From Corinectria fuckeliana (lineage: Eukaryota > Ascomycota > Sordariomycetes > Hypocreales > Nectriaceae), in the NCBI GenBank assembly GCA_019137255.1, contig WPDH01000111.1, positions 1 through 64,000 on the forward strand: a stretch of DNA of 64,000 nt, in the 5' to 3' direction. The stretch's first letter is position 1. Each line of letters starts with the position of its first letter. This document shows positions 11,163-23,280 of the stretch, piece by piece. The position numbers were made by a program, and so were the translations under genes. Below the pieces are notes generated by a model. That model saw only the letters and a list, made by a program, of their open reading frames with translations. It was not told the DNA's origin and made no database searches.

Positions 11163-13032
11163 CTATGGAATGTGATCAAACACCGTGAGACAAACGTAAG
11201 ACGGGTTTGTGAAGGTTTTAGCCCCAGGACGACCAAATCGAAAAGTTCCAATAGCGCGCTGCGACCCATCTGCGTAACCAAGGATAATTCCTCCGTAATT
11301 CTTGCCGCCTGCTTTCTCGAATAGCTGCATTCTAGTGACGTTATGCAAAGGCGCCTGGGAGAATAATAAAGGGCTGTAGGCCGAGGGAGGCTCAGAGCTG
11401 GGTTCATAAACCCGGAACCAAATGTTAAGACGCCTCCTCAGTGAGTTGCGGGCCGCAAACAAGTTGCAACCATGTTCTCTTGTCCTGTAGCTCATGAGGG
11501 TAAGGTTTGGACCTGTGCTGAGGACGAACCTCCTTCGGTGCAATGCAGGCCAATATGGGCCGATGGCTATGTCGCCTTGGAGTTTCGTACGAAACTGTCC
11601 TTGTCAGACTGTTTGGCCATGCTTACCAAGTATCGATGTGGACCATCGGGACCGCTATAGGCCTCGGTTCCAACTGCCTGAATTTCGTCACCTAGAGGAA
11701 GCGGTAGATATACCCAGTCATCATATCCATGTTTTTCAACCAATTTCTAGTCAGCTTCTAAGGCATCCGGCTCGTCTCTAGTATGAGCATAGGCCAGTCA
11801 GACGTCCATGAAAGAACAGGGTAATCCCGGTACATTTCTGCATGTCGACGACGTTCATTTCGTAGAAAGGGAACAGGTCCGGCTTGCGGAAGTAGTAGCA
11901 TTCAGTGAGATTGGGAGGGCAGGGTCTATTCCAGACTTTCAGGCGGGTTGACATCGATCTGAAGTTCAGACGGGCTAAGCCGAACTGTACCACGTTAGTA
12001 AAGGACTTTTCAGTGGGTGTAGTCACATCGAACGAGCCTTGAAATCACCAACCATATGCTTGAAACAGCTTTTAGACTCGACAACATAGGCTAGGTCATC
12101 AGATGTCCTTGGGTGGTGCCTTGGTCAGAGTGCCAATCTTTCGATCATCTTTACGCCTTGGAATCAATCGTGAGACGATAGACTCCTCTTCTGAGAGGCC
12201 TCGGCAGGAGAGTTTGGGGGAAACCATGTTCCCATGAGCTAATCCTCGAGACCGGAATTGAGTCCGGCCAGCCAGAGCGAGACTTGTGCAGTCTTTCAAC
12301 CCGAGACAAAGTGAGGCAAACCTCCACAAGATGTTCGTTCGCGAGTAATCCCTGATCAAAGTAGCTACTTCCAATAGAAGCATCGCCAACCCGGGCATGT
12401 TAAAGATCTTCGTCGCTATAGCCAGGCTTCTAGGGATATCAGTGGGGTTCGAGACGTTCGAGACAAAGCGAAGAGACTGAGAGCCATGGCTGTGTCCCCT
12501 GGGCTAATAAGGCTAGCTGGGCTAATTTGTCTTCGGATATGCTCAGTTTCAGGAACAGGTGGAAGTAATCGGCGTGGATAGTGACACTGTCACTCCTATG
12601 ATAGGATATCTCGATACAGTAATCCTGGGAGGTAGTCAGGCGCTCCTGGTGTACAATTCCCCAAATGAACGCAGGAATAGCTTGATAGCGGGAGAAGCTG
12701 CTGTCCCAACTGACTGTGGTGGTTAGGTCCGCCTGCAAAAGTCTCGCGGAAGAGACCAGATGTCGTACGTACTGGGAACACAACGGTCGCCTAAGCAAAA
12801 TCAAACCCACAGGCGCCGCAGTGATGCCGACCTTGTAGCTAAAGGAGTTGCCTAGACTACAGGGGACCAGGCCGCTCTGATACATGTTCATGTGCCATGA
12901 TGGGCAGAAGTGTTTGAGAGGTGCGACGATAATGCTAAGCTGGAATGGCTGTAAACGACGAGAAGAGAGATGATCAGTGTCTATAAATGACGCGATGTGA
13001 CTCATTCTGGTTCTTGTATCGCCTAGAAACAT
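11163..13032 (-). pseudogene. Broken member of an unnamed fungal protein family
   Basis: Consecutive minus-strand fragments in several frames read like one decayed gene. They are 13032-12439, 12398-12099, 12026-11778 (RPCPPNLTECYYFRKPDLFPFYEMNV), a stop-interrupted piece near 11700 (YDDWVYLPLPLGDEIQAVG), and 11543-11163 (GGIILGYADGSQRAIGTFRFG). From memory, the phrases W..PLP.GDEIQ and G..L.Y.DG..R..G are recurrent in fungal hypothetical proteins of unknown function. At least three frameshifts and several stops separate them. I cannot assign a function. Confidence 0.5.
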
Positions 13033-13500
13033 GGGGGGCTAAGTCGGCTGACTTACTCCTCATTTGAATCACATGTGGTTGATTGTTCACGACGCGCTTC
13101 ACAAATTGGGCGAGAAAGCAGATGTTCATCAGCAGCCTTCATCAAGTCACCGTTATTTCGTAAGTGGTATCTTAGCCGCTGAGAAGTGCGACTGAGTTTA
13201 GACGATGGTCAACAATCCATCTCGATTTAGCATCGAAAGCCAAGATGGGCGCCTACGCCTCAAGTCATCCTGGCTTGGCTCACAGAATGCATCACTATCT
13301 CTTAGCCATTATCCACGAGTAGCTATTCATTGGCGAAGCCTAGTCTGCCTAAGACCAAGGCTTCTAGACAAGGCCCGAACGTGTCCAGAGTTTCCGAATG
13401 AGGGATACATGTTTATATAAATGAGTTTTCATGTCTCTAGTCTTCTTCCTCCTGCAGTATTCTGGTTACTCATCACAGAGCGTGGTTTGTAATGCCACCA
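13033..13500. other. Intergenic region, no gene seen
   Basis: This 468-bp gap sits between a pseudogene and the 3' end of the membrane-protein gene. No feature is recognised. Confidence 0.4.
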
Positions 13501-14864
13501 TTATGCAATCTGCTCCACTCGTGGCATTCCTTGAACCAATTCGATATCACTCCCGTTCGTCCTCGAAATCGTCTGTTCCTCATCCCAGAGATCATCTCGG
13601 AGCCCATGCGGATAGCTGGAGCTATTGTGCAGATCTCTAGACCCTCGATACGTGGCACTTGGCCTCACCACCGAGGGCCTCGAAGCCAGTGATTTAGCGT
13701 TGCTATCGTCCTTCTCTCCAGGCCCGTCATTATTCCTGTACAAGTATGGCCCTAGAGCTGGCAGGCACGCAATAATGATAGCTATGTTGCAGTCGAGATC
13801 GCACCAAATCACTGCAATGGTCAGCTTAAGCGAGAGACATAGGCTACTGCAAGCCCCCCAGGGAGCAAAGTTCACTTACAGATTAGGCTGATGGAAGTGT
13901 TATCGCTAATACTTGACACGGTGATGGAAACGAATCGGACGATGGTAAACATAATGTCGATGAGGCCTAAGAGAAACGTGCAGTAAAGTCCAGCCTTGAG
14001 TCTCCGTCTGAATTTCAAAGAAGGCACAACAAGCCAGGGTAGAGCAAACACTAAGGATGTTAGTCACGGGTTATTCAGTCACCGAGTCATCTCCTTGACT
14101 CACCTAGAAGGTCCCCGAGGAAGTGGAGAGCCCAAAGGACGTCGAAGAGAGTACCGCCGACGCGAGGCGGGCATGTTGTTACGGGATCCGTATCCCTAAT
14201 GCAACCACGTCAGCATAAGCTTCGCCCTTGGCTCCCGTCATGATAGGGGTATCGATTTTCTTACCAATTTCTCTCGAGCGGCAAGCAGATGCAAAATATC
14301 AAAAGAATGCTGGCTACGTAGGAGAGAGCAACATATCCGATCGTCGCCCACAGGAAGATCCTCCGTTTCCGCATGAAGTCGGGAAACAGTTGCAAGTACA
14401 TGGCCAAAAGGGCTGCCTTGGCTAGATACAAGGTCGTCAGGAAAGGGATATTACCTAACCAAAACGTCTAAGGGTGAGACTGTCAGCCATCCAAGATGAC
14501 CAGAAATCGTTCACGCGAAGCCTGACCTTTAGGATCTCCCGGACATCTGCCGGGTCTCCCTTGTAAGTTTCCAGCGTTCTCGTCACCCCCGGCTCAAGAG
14601 CGCCGAGGCGCAGGAAGCTGACGAGCAAGCCCGTGGGGACAATGCCGACAACCCATGCCGCGATGATGAGGATATCACTGATGAGCAGCCTTCGCCGCTG
14701 GATCCTCAGCCGTAGGTAGAGCCGAGCTAGAATCAACGCGGCTGCCAGACCGAGCAGAGTGAATCCCGTGATCTGCAGACCGTCAGTTTCGGGAGAAGAG
14801 GCCAAAAAGACGGTTCGGGGTGTCGAACCAGAACCTCCCTTGGCCCGGGGCCACGTGACGCCAT
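13501..14864 (-). CDS. Fungal rhodopsin-domain (PTH11-like fold) integral membrane protein
   Basis: Model (minus strand): 14864-14835, 14772-14527, 14467-14265, 14195-14104, 14050-13880, 13811-13501, giving 350 aa. All phases agree. The introns are 53-69 nt with clear acceptors and CTGAC/CTAAC branch sites. About seven hydrophobic segments are visible, starting with GFTLLGLAAALILARLYLRL. The family-typical W.D...AIIIACLPALGP block is followed by an acidic/Ser-rich cytosolic tail. This family of fungal plasma-membrane proteins is GPCR-like in fold but mostly unassigned, and members often sit beside metabolic gene clusters. The weak point is the 30-nt first exon: its donor (GTTCTG) is poor, and without it no ATG lies in frame before the first membrane segment. 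The rest of the model is strong. Confidence 0.75.
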
Positions 14865-16569
14865 CAGTGCCAGATGTTTTATGATCTCAAAGGGCTGATT
14901 GACGGTCAATAAAGAGAATCGGGCGGTTTGGTCCCCGAGGCCTTGTTGAGAGGCCCGACCGAGGCGTGAGACTGCTATTGCGCGCTGCCTCTGATGCTGC
15001 TGACGAGAATGATGAAGCAATCTCGGAGTGCAGGCCTCGAGAAATCCTAGATAAAAGTCACTGACTCGTCCGCATTCCTGAGATGGGAAGATCCGAAGCC
15101 CTGACATGTAAACAGGCCTAGCCACAATGCCGCCATCAGAAGTGGCGTATGTAAGTTCGAATCTAGCCTCCCCGACTTGGTATGTTATAGCTCCAACTGG
15201 GCGGGGGCAATTGAGACACCAGCCAAAAGAGGTATAATCCGCGCTTCAAAGCGTCTGTTCGAGGCCCGGCTTGACATTCCTAGTATTTCTAGCACATTAT
15301 AATCTTGGGCTGGCAAAACCCGTGACTCGTAGGTTTGGTAGTTAGTCACTAATACGTGTTGCTACGGATCCTGCTATGCCTGCTATAATCACTGATCATT
15401 GGGGAGCCATGAAATGTCTAGAGTCTAGAATTACCATCCCCGCCGCCGATTTTTCCCTTTTTGATCTCGAAGGTGCATTGCGATTGTTTATATCAACAGA
15501 GGAAAGAATATTAGAGTGTAATAACAGGCTAGATTAGTATCGAGGCCTGTGTCTATTTTAGGTGGCGCAACTGTACCCTATTCGCATATCTAAGGCTTCC
15601 CAATATTTGGTCGTTAATGTCAAATATATAGCTAATGAATGCAAAAGTGGAACGGATACTCCGTTGATGCGTAGTGCTAGTTTGGACTACATTCTTATCT
15701 AAACGTGACAGGCAACCTGAAGTGTTAACAGTCAAAGCTAGGGGCTTGAGTTCTGAAGAGTCAGGACGATGACCGTGTCGATGCTAGTCAAGTCGACAGA
15801 TTACGTTTCTAGCATGGCCCTGGGAGAGGAGGATCCTAGGTACCATTCATAAATTCTTAAAACTAGTCGCCTCACGCACTGCTGTTTGTTAAGCGGAATG
15901 AGAGTAGGCGAAGCTAATGGGCGAACACCGCTCCGGTATGTTTGTAGGGTCTGATCAACGTTAATGACTCTGAGCTAGTATTTAAACACAGGCAAAAGGC
16001 CTCATGTTCTCTAGAGCAGATGCCACGTTCAGCATATAGGCCAGCCAAGCGCTTAGCATCAACTGGAAATGCGAGAATACTCTTTATATAGCCTAAACGG
16101 TAAAATATGGTGGGTAATACTTACGAAAGACCCTCACTTCTACCGCTAAGCTGAGCACAAATCTGCAATGTGTTCTCCGACTTTCATCTAGTCGTCGTCA
16201 TTAGAGTGACGAATATCTCCCCTTTAGGGCTTGACAGGACAAATTAGGAACAGGCCATGAGCTCGAATGCTTGCCGCCTAGTAGAATTCCCTCCTATCAA
16301 ACGAAGAGGTGCGCTCTCACCACGGTGAGAAGGAGGGGTTGTTACACTGGTCGCTTTGAACTGGGTTAGCGCTTTCGTCACCTTCAGTACGACGACGCAA
16401 TGGAAGGATTCAGCGCGAACGTCAGCGGTTTGCGTGTTGCTGACAGAAGTGACTGGTTGGAATCGCGCATCGCCGTTCTCTATATATCTTAGGTTGCGCA
16501 ATGAAATAGACAGCCGGACAAACTTCAAAATCAATATCAACTAGCAGACCTCCCCAGTTCACAATTAAC
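14865..16569. other. 1.7-kb intergenic region
   Basis: I see no gene here. It contains a partial copy of the foldback element described at 37576-37796 (see 16021-16076). Confidence 0.5.
16021..16076. repeat. Partial copy of the 37.6-kb foldback element
   Basis: This stretch matches one arm of the element at 37576-37796 in two blocks. The first covers the terminal ~40 bases (TTCAG.AT.TAGGCCAGC..AGC.CTTA) and the second the inner AACTGGAAATGCGA. About 30 bases between them are missing. The opposite arm is not evident, so this is a solo or deleted copy. Confidence 0.65.
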
Positions 16570-18029
16570 ATGGCATTTTTTTACCAAACTAGAGGAGCTC
16601 ATCCGCTCGCAAGACGGTCTTTATCCCACGGCCTCCGCCTTTCTGGCAAACCTCGGAACGCCGTCCACTTCCGTCGCTGTACTCGACAATGGCGTCATAT
16701 CCTCGCACTGCTTCTCCTCCGTGGGTGACGACGAAGACACCGTGTTCCAAGCTTGTAGCATCTCCAAGCCAGTTACAGGCGTGGCGGTCATGAGACTCAT
16801 TGACCAGGGACAGCTTCAACTGGAGAACCGGATTATCGACCTGCTGCCTGGAGACGTCCTGGATATCTTATATAAAGGGGAAGTCCTCGAATCAGAAGGC
16901 TATGGTAGAAAGTGTCACGGTGGAGCAACTCCTAAGTCACACATCCGGACTCTCGACGAGTGGATTTCCGGGGTATTCCATCCTTCTGAATGCACCCGTT
17001 CCCGCCGCTCGTGACGTGTTGGTGGGCAACTTTCCAGTCAACACGATGCGCGTCCAGCTCAAAGGCATCCCAGGCCAGTCTTTTTCTTACTCTGGTGGGG
17101 GGCTGACGATCCTCCAACTCATCCTCGAGACCGTCACAGGGAAAGACTTCGCATCTCTCATGCACGATGTCGTTCTTGCACCTTTGAACATGACCAGGTC
17201 GTCTTACAAGGCCCTATCGAGGGATCCATCAAACGCTGCCAAAGCCTACTACACTGGCTATACACCGTGCGAAGACGAGCATCATGTCTTTCCAGAGCAG
17301 GCTGCAGCAGGGCTGTGGACCACGCCAGCGGACCTTCTTAAGGTCGTGCGTGCGGTGCAAGAGTCGCTTGTGCGTGCCGATGACACCGGCTTCATCCGAC
17401 AGGCCACAGCGAGGCGCATGTTGACTGAAGAAGACAATGGTATGGCACTAAGCTGGCTCGCAGCACGCGATCCCGGTACTATGTTCTCGCATAACGGGTC
17501 TAACGACCCGGGATGGCGGTGCTGGGCTGGCGGATATGTAGATCTGATGGGACGATACATAAACGGCTTCCCAAACAACTGCGGTGTGTCCGTCATGACG
17601 AATTCGGCGGTAGGCGATGATGTCGTATGGAAGGTGACGAACGCCGTGGCCTATCTGAAGGGCTGGATCGAAACCTCGAATACCTTCAGCTATCCAGTCA
17701 TGACTCCTCTAGTTGCATCTGGGGAATCGTTGGATGAGAAATGGAGGCAATGGATCGGTTCATGGACAGATGGCCGGTCCATCTTCTCGATCGAAGCTGA
17801 TGCCAATGGAGAGCCGACAGTTCAGTTGAACGACGGTGTGCCTAGCAAGCTGTTGCCTGGGGCAGTGCCGAACTCAAACTATTCCGACCCTGGGCATGCG
17901 AAGCTATTCAACGCTATTTTGGAGGGATTTTCCTTGCTTTTGTATTTCAAGGTGGTCAAAGATGAGACGGCATTGGAACTTTGGAATGGAGGAAGTGGCA
18001 AAACCATGCAGCTTGAGAAGCTCCATTAG
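16570..18029 (+). pseudogene. Frameshifted beta-lactamase/esterase-like serine hydrolase
   Basis: The coding match is to fungal class-C-beta-lactamase-fold proteins (hydrolases/esterases of the penicillin-binding fold). The ATG at 16570 runs into a stop unless one T is dropped from the seven-T run at 16576-16582. The second frame then gives LEELIRSQDGLYP through the SISK nucleophile motif (SxxK, near 16758). A second shift at about 16860-16905 leads to the long frame to 18029. That frame has VTVEQLLSHTSGL, SYSGGG at the YxN position, and FSHNG at the HxG position. All catalytic motifs survive, so decay is recent, or the two single-base shifts are assembly errors (the first is in a homopolymer). 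If repaired it would be about 480 aa. The neighbouring hydrolase at 18503 is also broken, which favours real decay. Confidence 0.7.
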
Positions 18030-18502
18030 CCTAATTGAGAAGTCGAGGTTAGAGAGGCTGTGATCAAATTGACGTTTCTCTCTTCTAAGACTCTGTGTTG
18101 CATATGCCATTGGGCGTATAACGCAGATCACCCGCGTCTTTGAAGCTTGTTTATTAAGCCATCTTTGCTGCTCACATCTTCAGCCTCCACTGGTGATACC
18201 GTGATCCAGAGTCCCCCACCTCTCCAAGAGCAATGCTAAGTTTCAGACTCCATGCTCAATGACATGTCAAAGCGAAACTTACCGTTCCCGCGAAGCGCGA
18301 GGGGTCAAATTCCCCAAACCCTTTTACACCAATGTGCTGTGGCGGTGGAGAACCGGGGAAGTTCTCGTTATTCATGCATACCTTGTGTTTATCAGCTCCT
18401 ATGTTAGTGAGGTGTCTATAAGAAGCTCTGCCTCTCCCCTGGAAGCTGCTGATTACTGCTCAGATGATGAACACTTGACTTGTACCATCCAGGCCATCAG
18501 TC
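18030..18502. other. Intergenic region, no gene seen
   Basis: This 473-bp gap lies between two broken hydrolase genes on the same strand. No feature is recognised. Confidence 0.4.
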
Positions 18503-19682
18503 ATGTCTTCAACGAATATCTCGCCGGACTCCCTCTTTGCCAAGGGCCGAATCTCATTGAAGGGCGACCCGGGGCTTGACGGCAAACCAACATTTGCTGA
18601 GAGCATGCTTGTCCAGAACGGCCTTGTTACTGCCATTGGCACACAGGAAGAGCTCGCCGCAAAATGCCAACATGACGGCATCATCATTCGGGATCTAGGA
18701 GGAAAGATTGTCCTCCCTGGCTTTATTGATGACCACATGCACCTTCTCTTCCTTGGCCATAGATGAACACGCTTAGGATACCATTGTCGCACTCTATGAC
18801 CAGCGACCAGACCTCCCCATGCGAACAACGGCATACTGGCTCATTTAGCCTGGTTCGGAAGCGGCCTGCATTCAGCAAGTAGACCGAGCTATTGAATTGC
18901 GGCGAAAGTTCAACAGAAAATCTTCTCCAGTCCTTTACATCACAGGAATCAAGATTGTTTGCGACGGCACTGTCGATGCCTGCACAGCAGCTCTTTCCAA
19001 GCCATATGATACTGCGCCATCACCGCTACCAATATGGACAGAGGAACAGCTTAAGCCAGTGGTAAAGCATGCTTCCTCCGCTGGACTCCAGGTTGCTGTG
19101 CATGCCATTGGAGATGAGGCTATCCGCACAGCCGTCAATGCGCTCGAAGCACACGCGTCGCCTGGTGGTCGACATCGCATCGAACACTTGGAGCTCTCGT
19201 CGCCGGAATATGCCAAGCGACTGGGATACCTAGGCATCACCGCATCTATCTAACCGGTCCACGCAGACCCAGCCATCGTCCGCGAATGGCCTCGTCTGCT
19301 CGGCCCACACCGCTGCACTAGAGCATTCGCATACCGCGAGTTCGCCGATTCCGGGGCCCTCGTGGCTCTCGGCAGTGACAGTCCGACGGCGCCTTGGGAC
19401 CCGTTGAAGAACCTCTATACCGCAACGACGAGGCGTTCTGCGAGGGAGCCTGGATACGAGGAGACAACTAACGAGCACTTCCGGCTTGGATTGTGCGAGG
19501 CAGTTGTAGCGGCTACTGCGGGGGCAGCTAAGAGCGTATTTGCTGATAGTCGCGTCAGGAGCTTGGAGGCTGGAAAGGTTGCGGACTTTGTCGCCGTCGA
19601 TATGGATTGGGATGTGCAAAGCTTGTTGAAGGCGAATATTAGGGAAACGTGGTACAGTGGTAGACGAGTTTGGAATGCGTAG
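18503..19682 (+). pseudogene. Internally deleted amidohydrolase-3 (YtcJ-like) gene
   Basis: The N-terminal 87 residues are a good amidohydrolase start, with VLPGFIDDHMHL carrying the HxH metal motif at about 18717-18745. The family then needs roughly 200 further residues, but only ~30 bases later the sequence resumes at YDQRPDLPMRTTAYW, well downstream in the protein. A stop follows (18834-18836). The next frames contain GIKIVCDGTVDACTAAL, VHAIGDEAI and RHRIEHLEL, which are metal-binding and barrel motifs. A TAA stop at 19251-19253 comes just before VHADPAIV, and the gene ends normally with ALGSDSPTAPWDP, ..LEAGKVADFVAVD.. The large deletion and two stops make it non-functional. CAA in place of the last TAA would restore the reading. 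Confidence 0.8.
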
Positions 19683-19801
19683 GAGCATAATGATAATGAT
19701 GGTGCATTCTCGAAAAGAGCCATGGACTTGTTCCCCTTCAGTAAGATGGAACTCAAGATTGTAACATATAGTGCTGAGCACAAAAGCTTCGTGAATCCAT
19801 C

Positions 19802-21609
19802 TCAGACTCTTCGTCCAAGAAGAACTGCCCCTCCCCCAACAATAGCGCTCACCACGACGGCGATAAATGTGCCAGCTCCTGGACCCTTTCCCTTACTTGC
19901 CGTTGCTGCACTCTTCGACTGTCTATAGGCAAAGTCATTCCAAGTGATGAACACGCTTCGAAGCCAGAAAAGGTACTGCCAGTCGGGATACATGGTGGTG
20001 TTCCTCCCGGTGCTTGGGTCAATGGACCACGACGTGCAGCCCGTCGCCCAAACTAGCTGCTTTGCCTTCTCCTGAACAGTCGCGATGTCTCTCCGCTCAG
20101 CGTCTGGCCTTACGTCTACGATATCAGGAGCGCTCCGGATGGTTGGCAAGCTGGACCTGCCATCACGGAGAGCTTTCATCACCGGCCCGATGACGCGCAT
20201 GGTGAAGTTGATCTGGCACTCGGTGGTGTAAATGACGGAGAGATGGCCGGTCAACGTGTTGGGGCCCATCATGACGAAGAAGTTGGGGAAGCCAGAGACG
20301 CAGGTTCCAAAGTAGGCTGACGACGCTCCCTCGCTGACTTGATCCCACTTGTGATGTGTTAGTCCAAGTCGCTGTGTTAATCCTTGGGGAGCTTACATGG
20401 TCCGTCAGGTTGACCCCGTTCTCGCCTTGGATCTTCATTGGGAAGAGGAACTTTTGCGTCTCAAATCCGGTTGCGAGGACGATGGCGTCGGCGTGCACGA
20501 CTCTCCCCGACCTGGTGCGTACCCCGTTCTCCAAGATCTCCTCGACCGGGTCAGTATAGACTAGCTCCACATTGTCGCGATGGAGGCTCAGCAGGTAATC
20601 CGTGTCGTTGACACGCCGCTTGCAGCCCACTTCCGTCTTTGGCACGATAAAGTCGAGGTATTTAGCCGGCGCAGTCTTGCGGATGTAGTCCGTTGCCTCA
20701 TCAGACCAACCCTTGCGAACCTCGCTGCCCGAAGTCGCATGGAATCCTCGGAAGCCGCTCTCCATCTCCCAGTAGAGACCAGCGCGATAGATGCGCATGG
20801 CGAAGGGAACCCATCTCATGATCCATTTAAAAGAAGCCGAGTATTCCGGGTTCGGCCGTTCGGTCAGCCAATGTGCTTGTCGGCTGAACTGGGTGACTTG
20901 TTTGACTGCCCCGTCGCCATCACTGATGACGGGGACGATCTGAGTGGCGCTGCACCCGTTTCCTGCATCAATGTGAGTATTCTCGAGCCACATAAAGAGA
21001 GAACCCTTAACCTACCAATGACTACCATGTCCTTCTTCTTCCAGTCAAAGGAGTGATCCCATTTGGCAGTATGGAACATGCGGCCCCGGAATGTCGACGC
21101 GCCTGGAAGGTCGCACTTGTTGGGGATGGAGAGGGCGCCAACTGCGGATATGAGGATCTTGCATCTGCGCTGGGTGACTTGAGAGGTCTTCAGGTCTCGG
21201 ATCACCACCAGCCATGTACCGGAGTCTTCCTCCCAAGTGGCTGATTCAACGGCGGATCGGAAGCGGACATGCTGATCAATGCTGTACCTTTTTGCGATGC
21301 CGGCGAAGTACTCGTGTATCTCGGGTTGCATGGCGAATTTCTGGGACCAGTCTGGGTTCAAGGCGAAGGAGTAAGAAAAGAAGTGCGATGGCACCTATAA
21401 TCCATCAGCGCACACCCGTGACATGGAAGCTCGCGACTTACATCGCATCCGCACCCGGGGTAGGAATTCAACCACCAAGTTCCGCCGACGTGGTCGGACT
21501 TTTCGATGAGCTCGAAATTCCTGGTGCGGTATTGACGGACAAGCTGCACAGCGAGGCCGATGCCAGACATGCCGGCACCGATGATGAGGACGTCGACGTC
21601 ATGGAGCAT
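19802..21609 (-). CDS. Flavin-containing monooxygenase, Baeyer-Villiger type, with C-terminal membrane anchor
   Basis: Model: 21609-21442, 21394-21016, 20962-20397, 20347-19802, 552 aa, phases consistent. The N-terminal FAD motif is GAGMSG (residues 11-16), followed by GGTWWLNSYPG. The Baeyer-Villiger fingerprint FxGxxxHTxxW is FRGRMFHTAKW at about 158-168, and the NADPH-binding motif GNGCSATQ is at about 183-190. It should insert one oxygen atom into ketones (ester or lactone formation) or oxidise heteroatoms, using NADPH and O2. After a polar stretch, the last ~25 residues form one hydrophobic segment (FIAVVVSAIVGGGAVLLG) ending RRV, a probable tail anchor to a membrane. It lies tail-to-tail with the broken amidohydrolase, 119 bp away. 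The substrate is unknown. Confidence 0.9.
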
Positions 21610-22466
21610 GGTGAGATGTAGATCTAGTTGAAGGACGAAGGAATGATGCGACGAGAACGGGTGTTTCTAGTCACGAAGTAGTCGTGGAAGGGAATTTACC
21701 GAGATTTGTCGCCTGGATTTGCAGCCTGTGTATTAGGGATTATGGAAGAGGGAACATCAACGTCGTGTCGAAATCCTGGGGAAGCAGTAAGCTAGATGCC
21801 TGACGTTGCATGCGCACCCACCACCAACTGCAAGTCGTTGGTGGCTAGGCCTAGGTCTAATGACTGACCATAAACGGAATACGAGGCGAAGCAGACTCAG
21901 AAGTTTCTCGGCTTCCTTTCCCTAGCAGTGCGCTCGGCAATTGAGCCAAAATAGGCACACCAGGTGGGTGGAGGAACAACAACAGCAACAAAGATGACTC
22001 AGTGAAGCAATCAAGCAGTCAAGATGCGGAAGGCTACTCTAAGCGCATAGGGCCACAACATAGCGATCATTTGCCATTTATTTTGCATATCTGCAACGGC
22101 CCGAGAGCTCGAGTTGCATGGGCAAGGGTGCTCCCACGCGCTTTTATCGGCAGTTGACTCTGTAACGTACAAACAACTTGCGTATCAAAGCCCAAGGTAG
22201 ACAGACATTGTCTTTCAATAAAGGAATAAAGCAAAAGCAAAAGCAAGTGCAAACGCATCTTCAATACAGCCATCGTCAGCTAAGTGGACTTGACATGACT
22301 TTTCGTACCTCGTGCTCACGTCGTGGGGCTGTGGAGCCGCTGAACGGCGGTGGACTCGGCGTAATTCTCATCTTAAAAGCACCTGGAACCGTCGTACGTC
22401 TCATTGTTGGCCAAGCTTTGCTCTATTCCGATATCACACGCGTCAAAGGGAAGGAAACCAGCAAAC
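21610..22466. promoter_or_regulatory. Intergenic region between divergent genes
   Basis: These 857 bp separate the monooxygenase and phosphatase starts and should carry both promoters. I see no other gene. Confidence 0.45.
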
Positions 22467-23280
22467 ATGCCGACGATTTATCTGGTCCGCCACGCCCAAG
22501 GCTTGCATAATCTTTGCCGCGAAAACGAGTCCATCCACGATCCGTCCCTGACGAAGCTCGGAGAGCAGCAGTGCGAGGAGCTGAGAGCCCGCTTTCCACA
22601 CCGCACCAAAGTCACTCGCCTCTTTGCTTCTCCCATGAGGCGAACCCTGCAGACCTGTCTCTTGGCCTTTGGGCACGGGGAAACGACAGGCACGACTCAG
22701 CAGCAGCCCCCGGTAGTAGCCATCCCCGAGTTCCAGGAGGTGGCAGACTCGCCGTGCGACACCGGATCCGACCCTGCAGTGCTGAGGAGCGAGTTCGCAG
22801 GCCTCGTTGACCTCCACCGGGTGTACGAAGGATGGAACTCGCCATCGGAGTGGGTTTCGTGGCAGGCCAAGGTGGGAGAGCTGCAAGCCCGCGCAACCAA
22901 GGCCAGGCTGGTTCTTCGGGAGATGATTCGAGACATGGGTGATGACGAGCACGTTGTTGTTGTCACGCATGGGGCCTTTTTGCATTTTCTGACTGAAGAC
23001 TACCACGGCATTGAGCCAACAAGAGGTGAGAAACCAGTTTCCGAGATCAGATATGCAGCTGACCTGTGCAGCGACGGCCTGGAGCAACGTCGAGTTTAGA
23101 TGTTACGAGTTTTCGGACCCCCGGGGGAGCGATCCCCAGGCATTGTTGACGGAGACAGAGTTTAGCTGGGAGCAGCGGTACGGCAAAGTGCCACGTCCGA
23201 CCCAGAAGGATCAAGATGTTCTACAGGAGGTCTACTTCCGACAGCTGCAGCAATTCATTGATCCTACCGTGTCACATTGA
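22467..23280 (+). CDS. Histidine-phosphatase superfamily protein (phosphoglycerate-mutase-like)
   Basis: Model: 22467-23025 and 23072-23280, 255 aa. The 46-nt intron has a GTGAG donor and CTGACC near the acceptor. The phosphate-accepting histidine lies in LVRHAQGLHN (residues 6-15, the RHG motif with Ala for Gly). A second arginine is in ASPMRRTLQT, the acid is in the PEFQEV block, and the second catalytic histidine is in VVVVTHGAFLHFL. The ATG at 22467 is chosen because the frame's earlier start is not followed by family-like sequence. Small fungal members act on phosphosugars or other small phosphoesters. The true substrate cannot be told. Confidence 0.88.
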
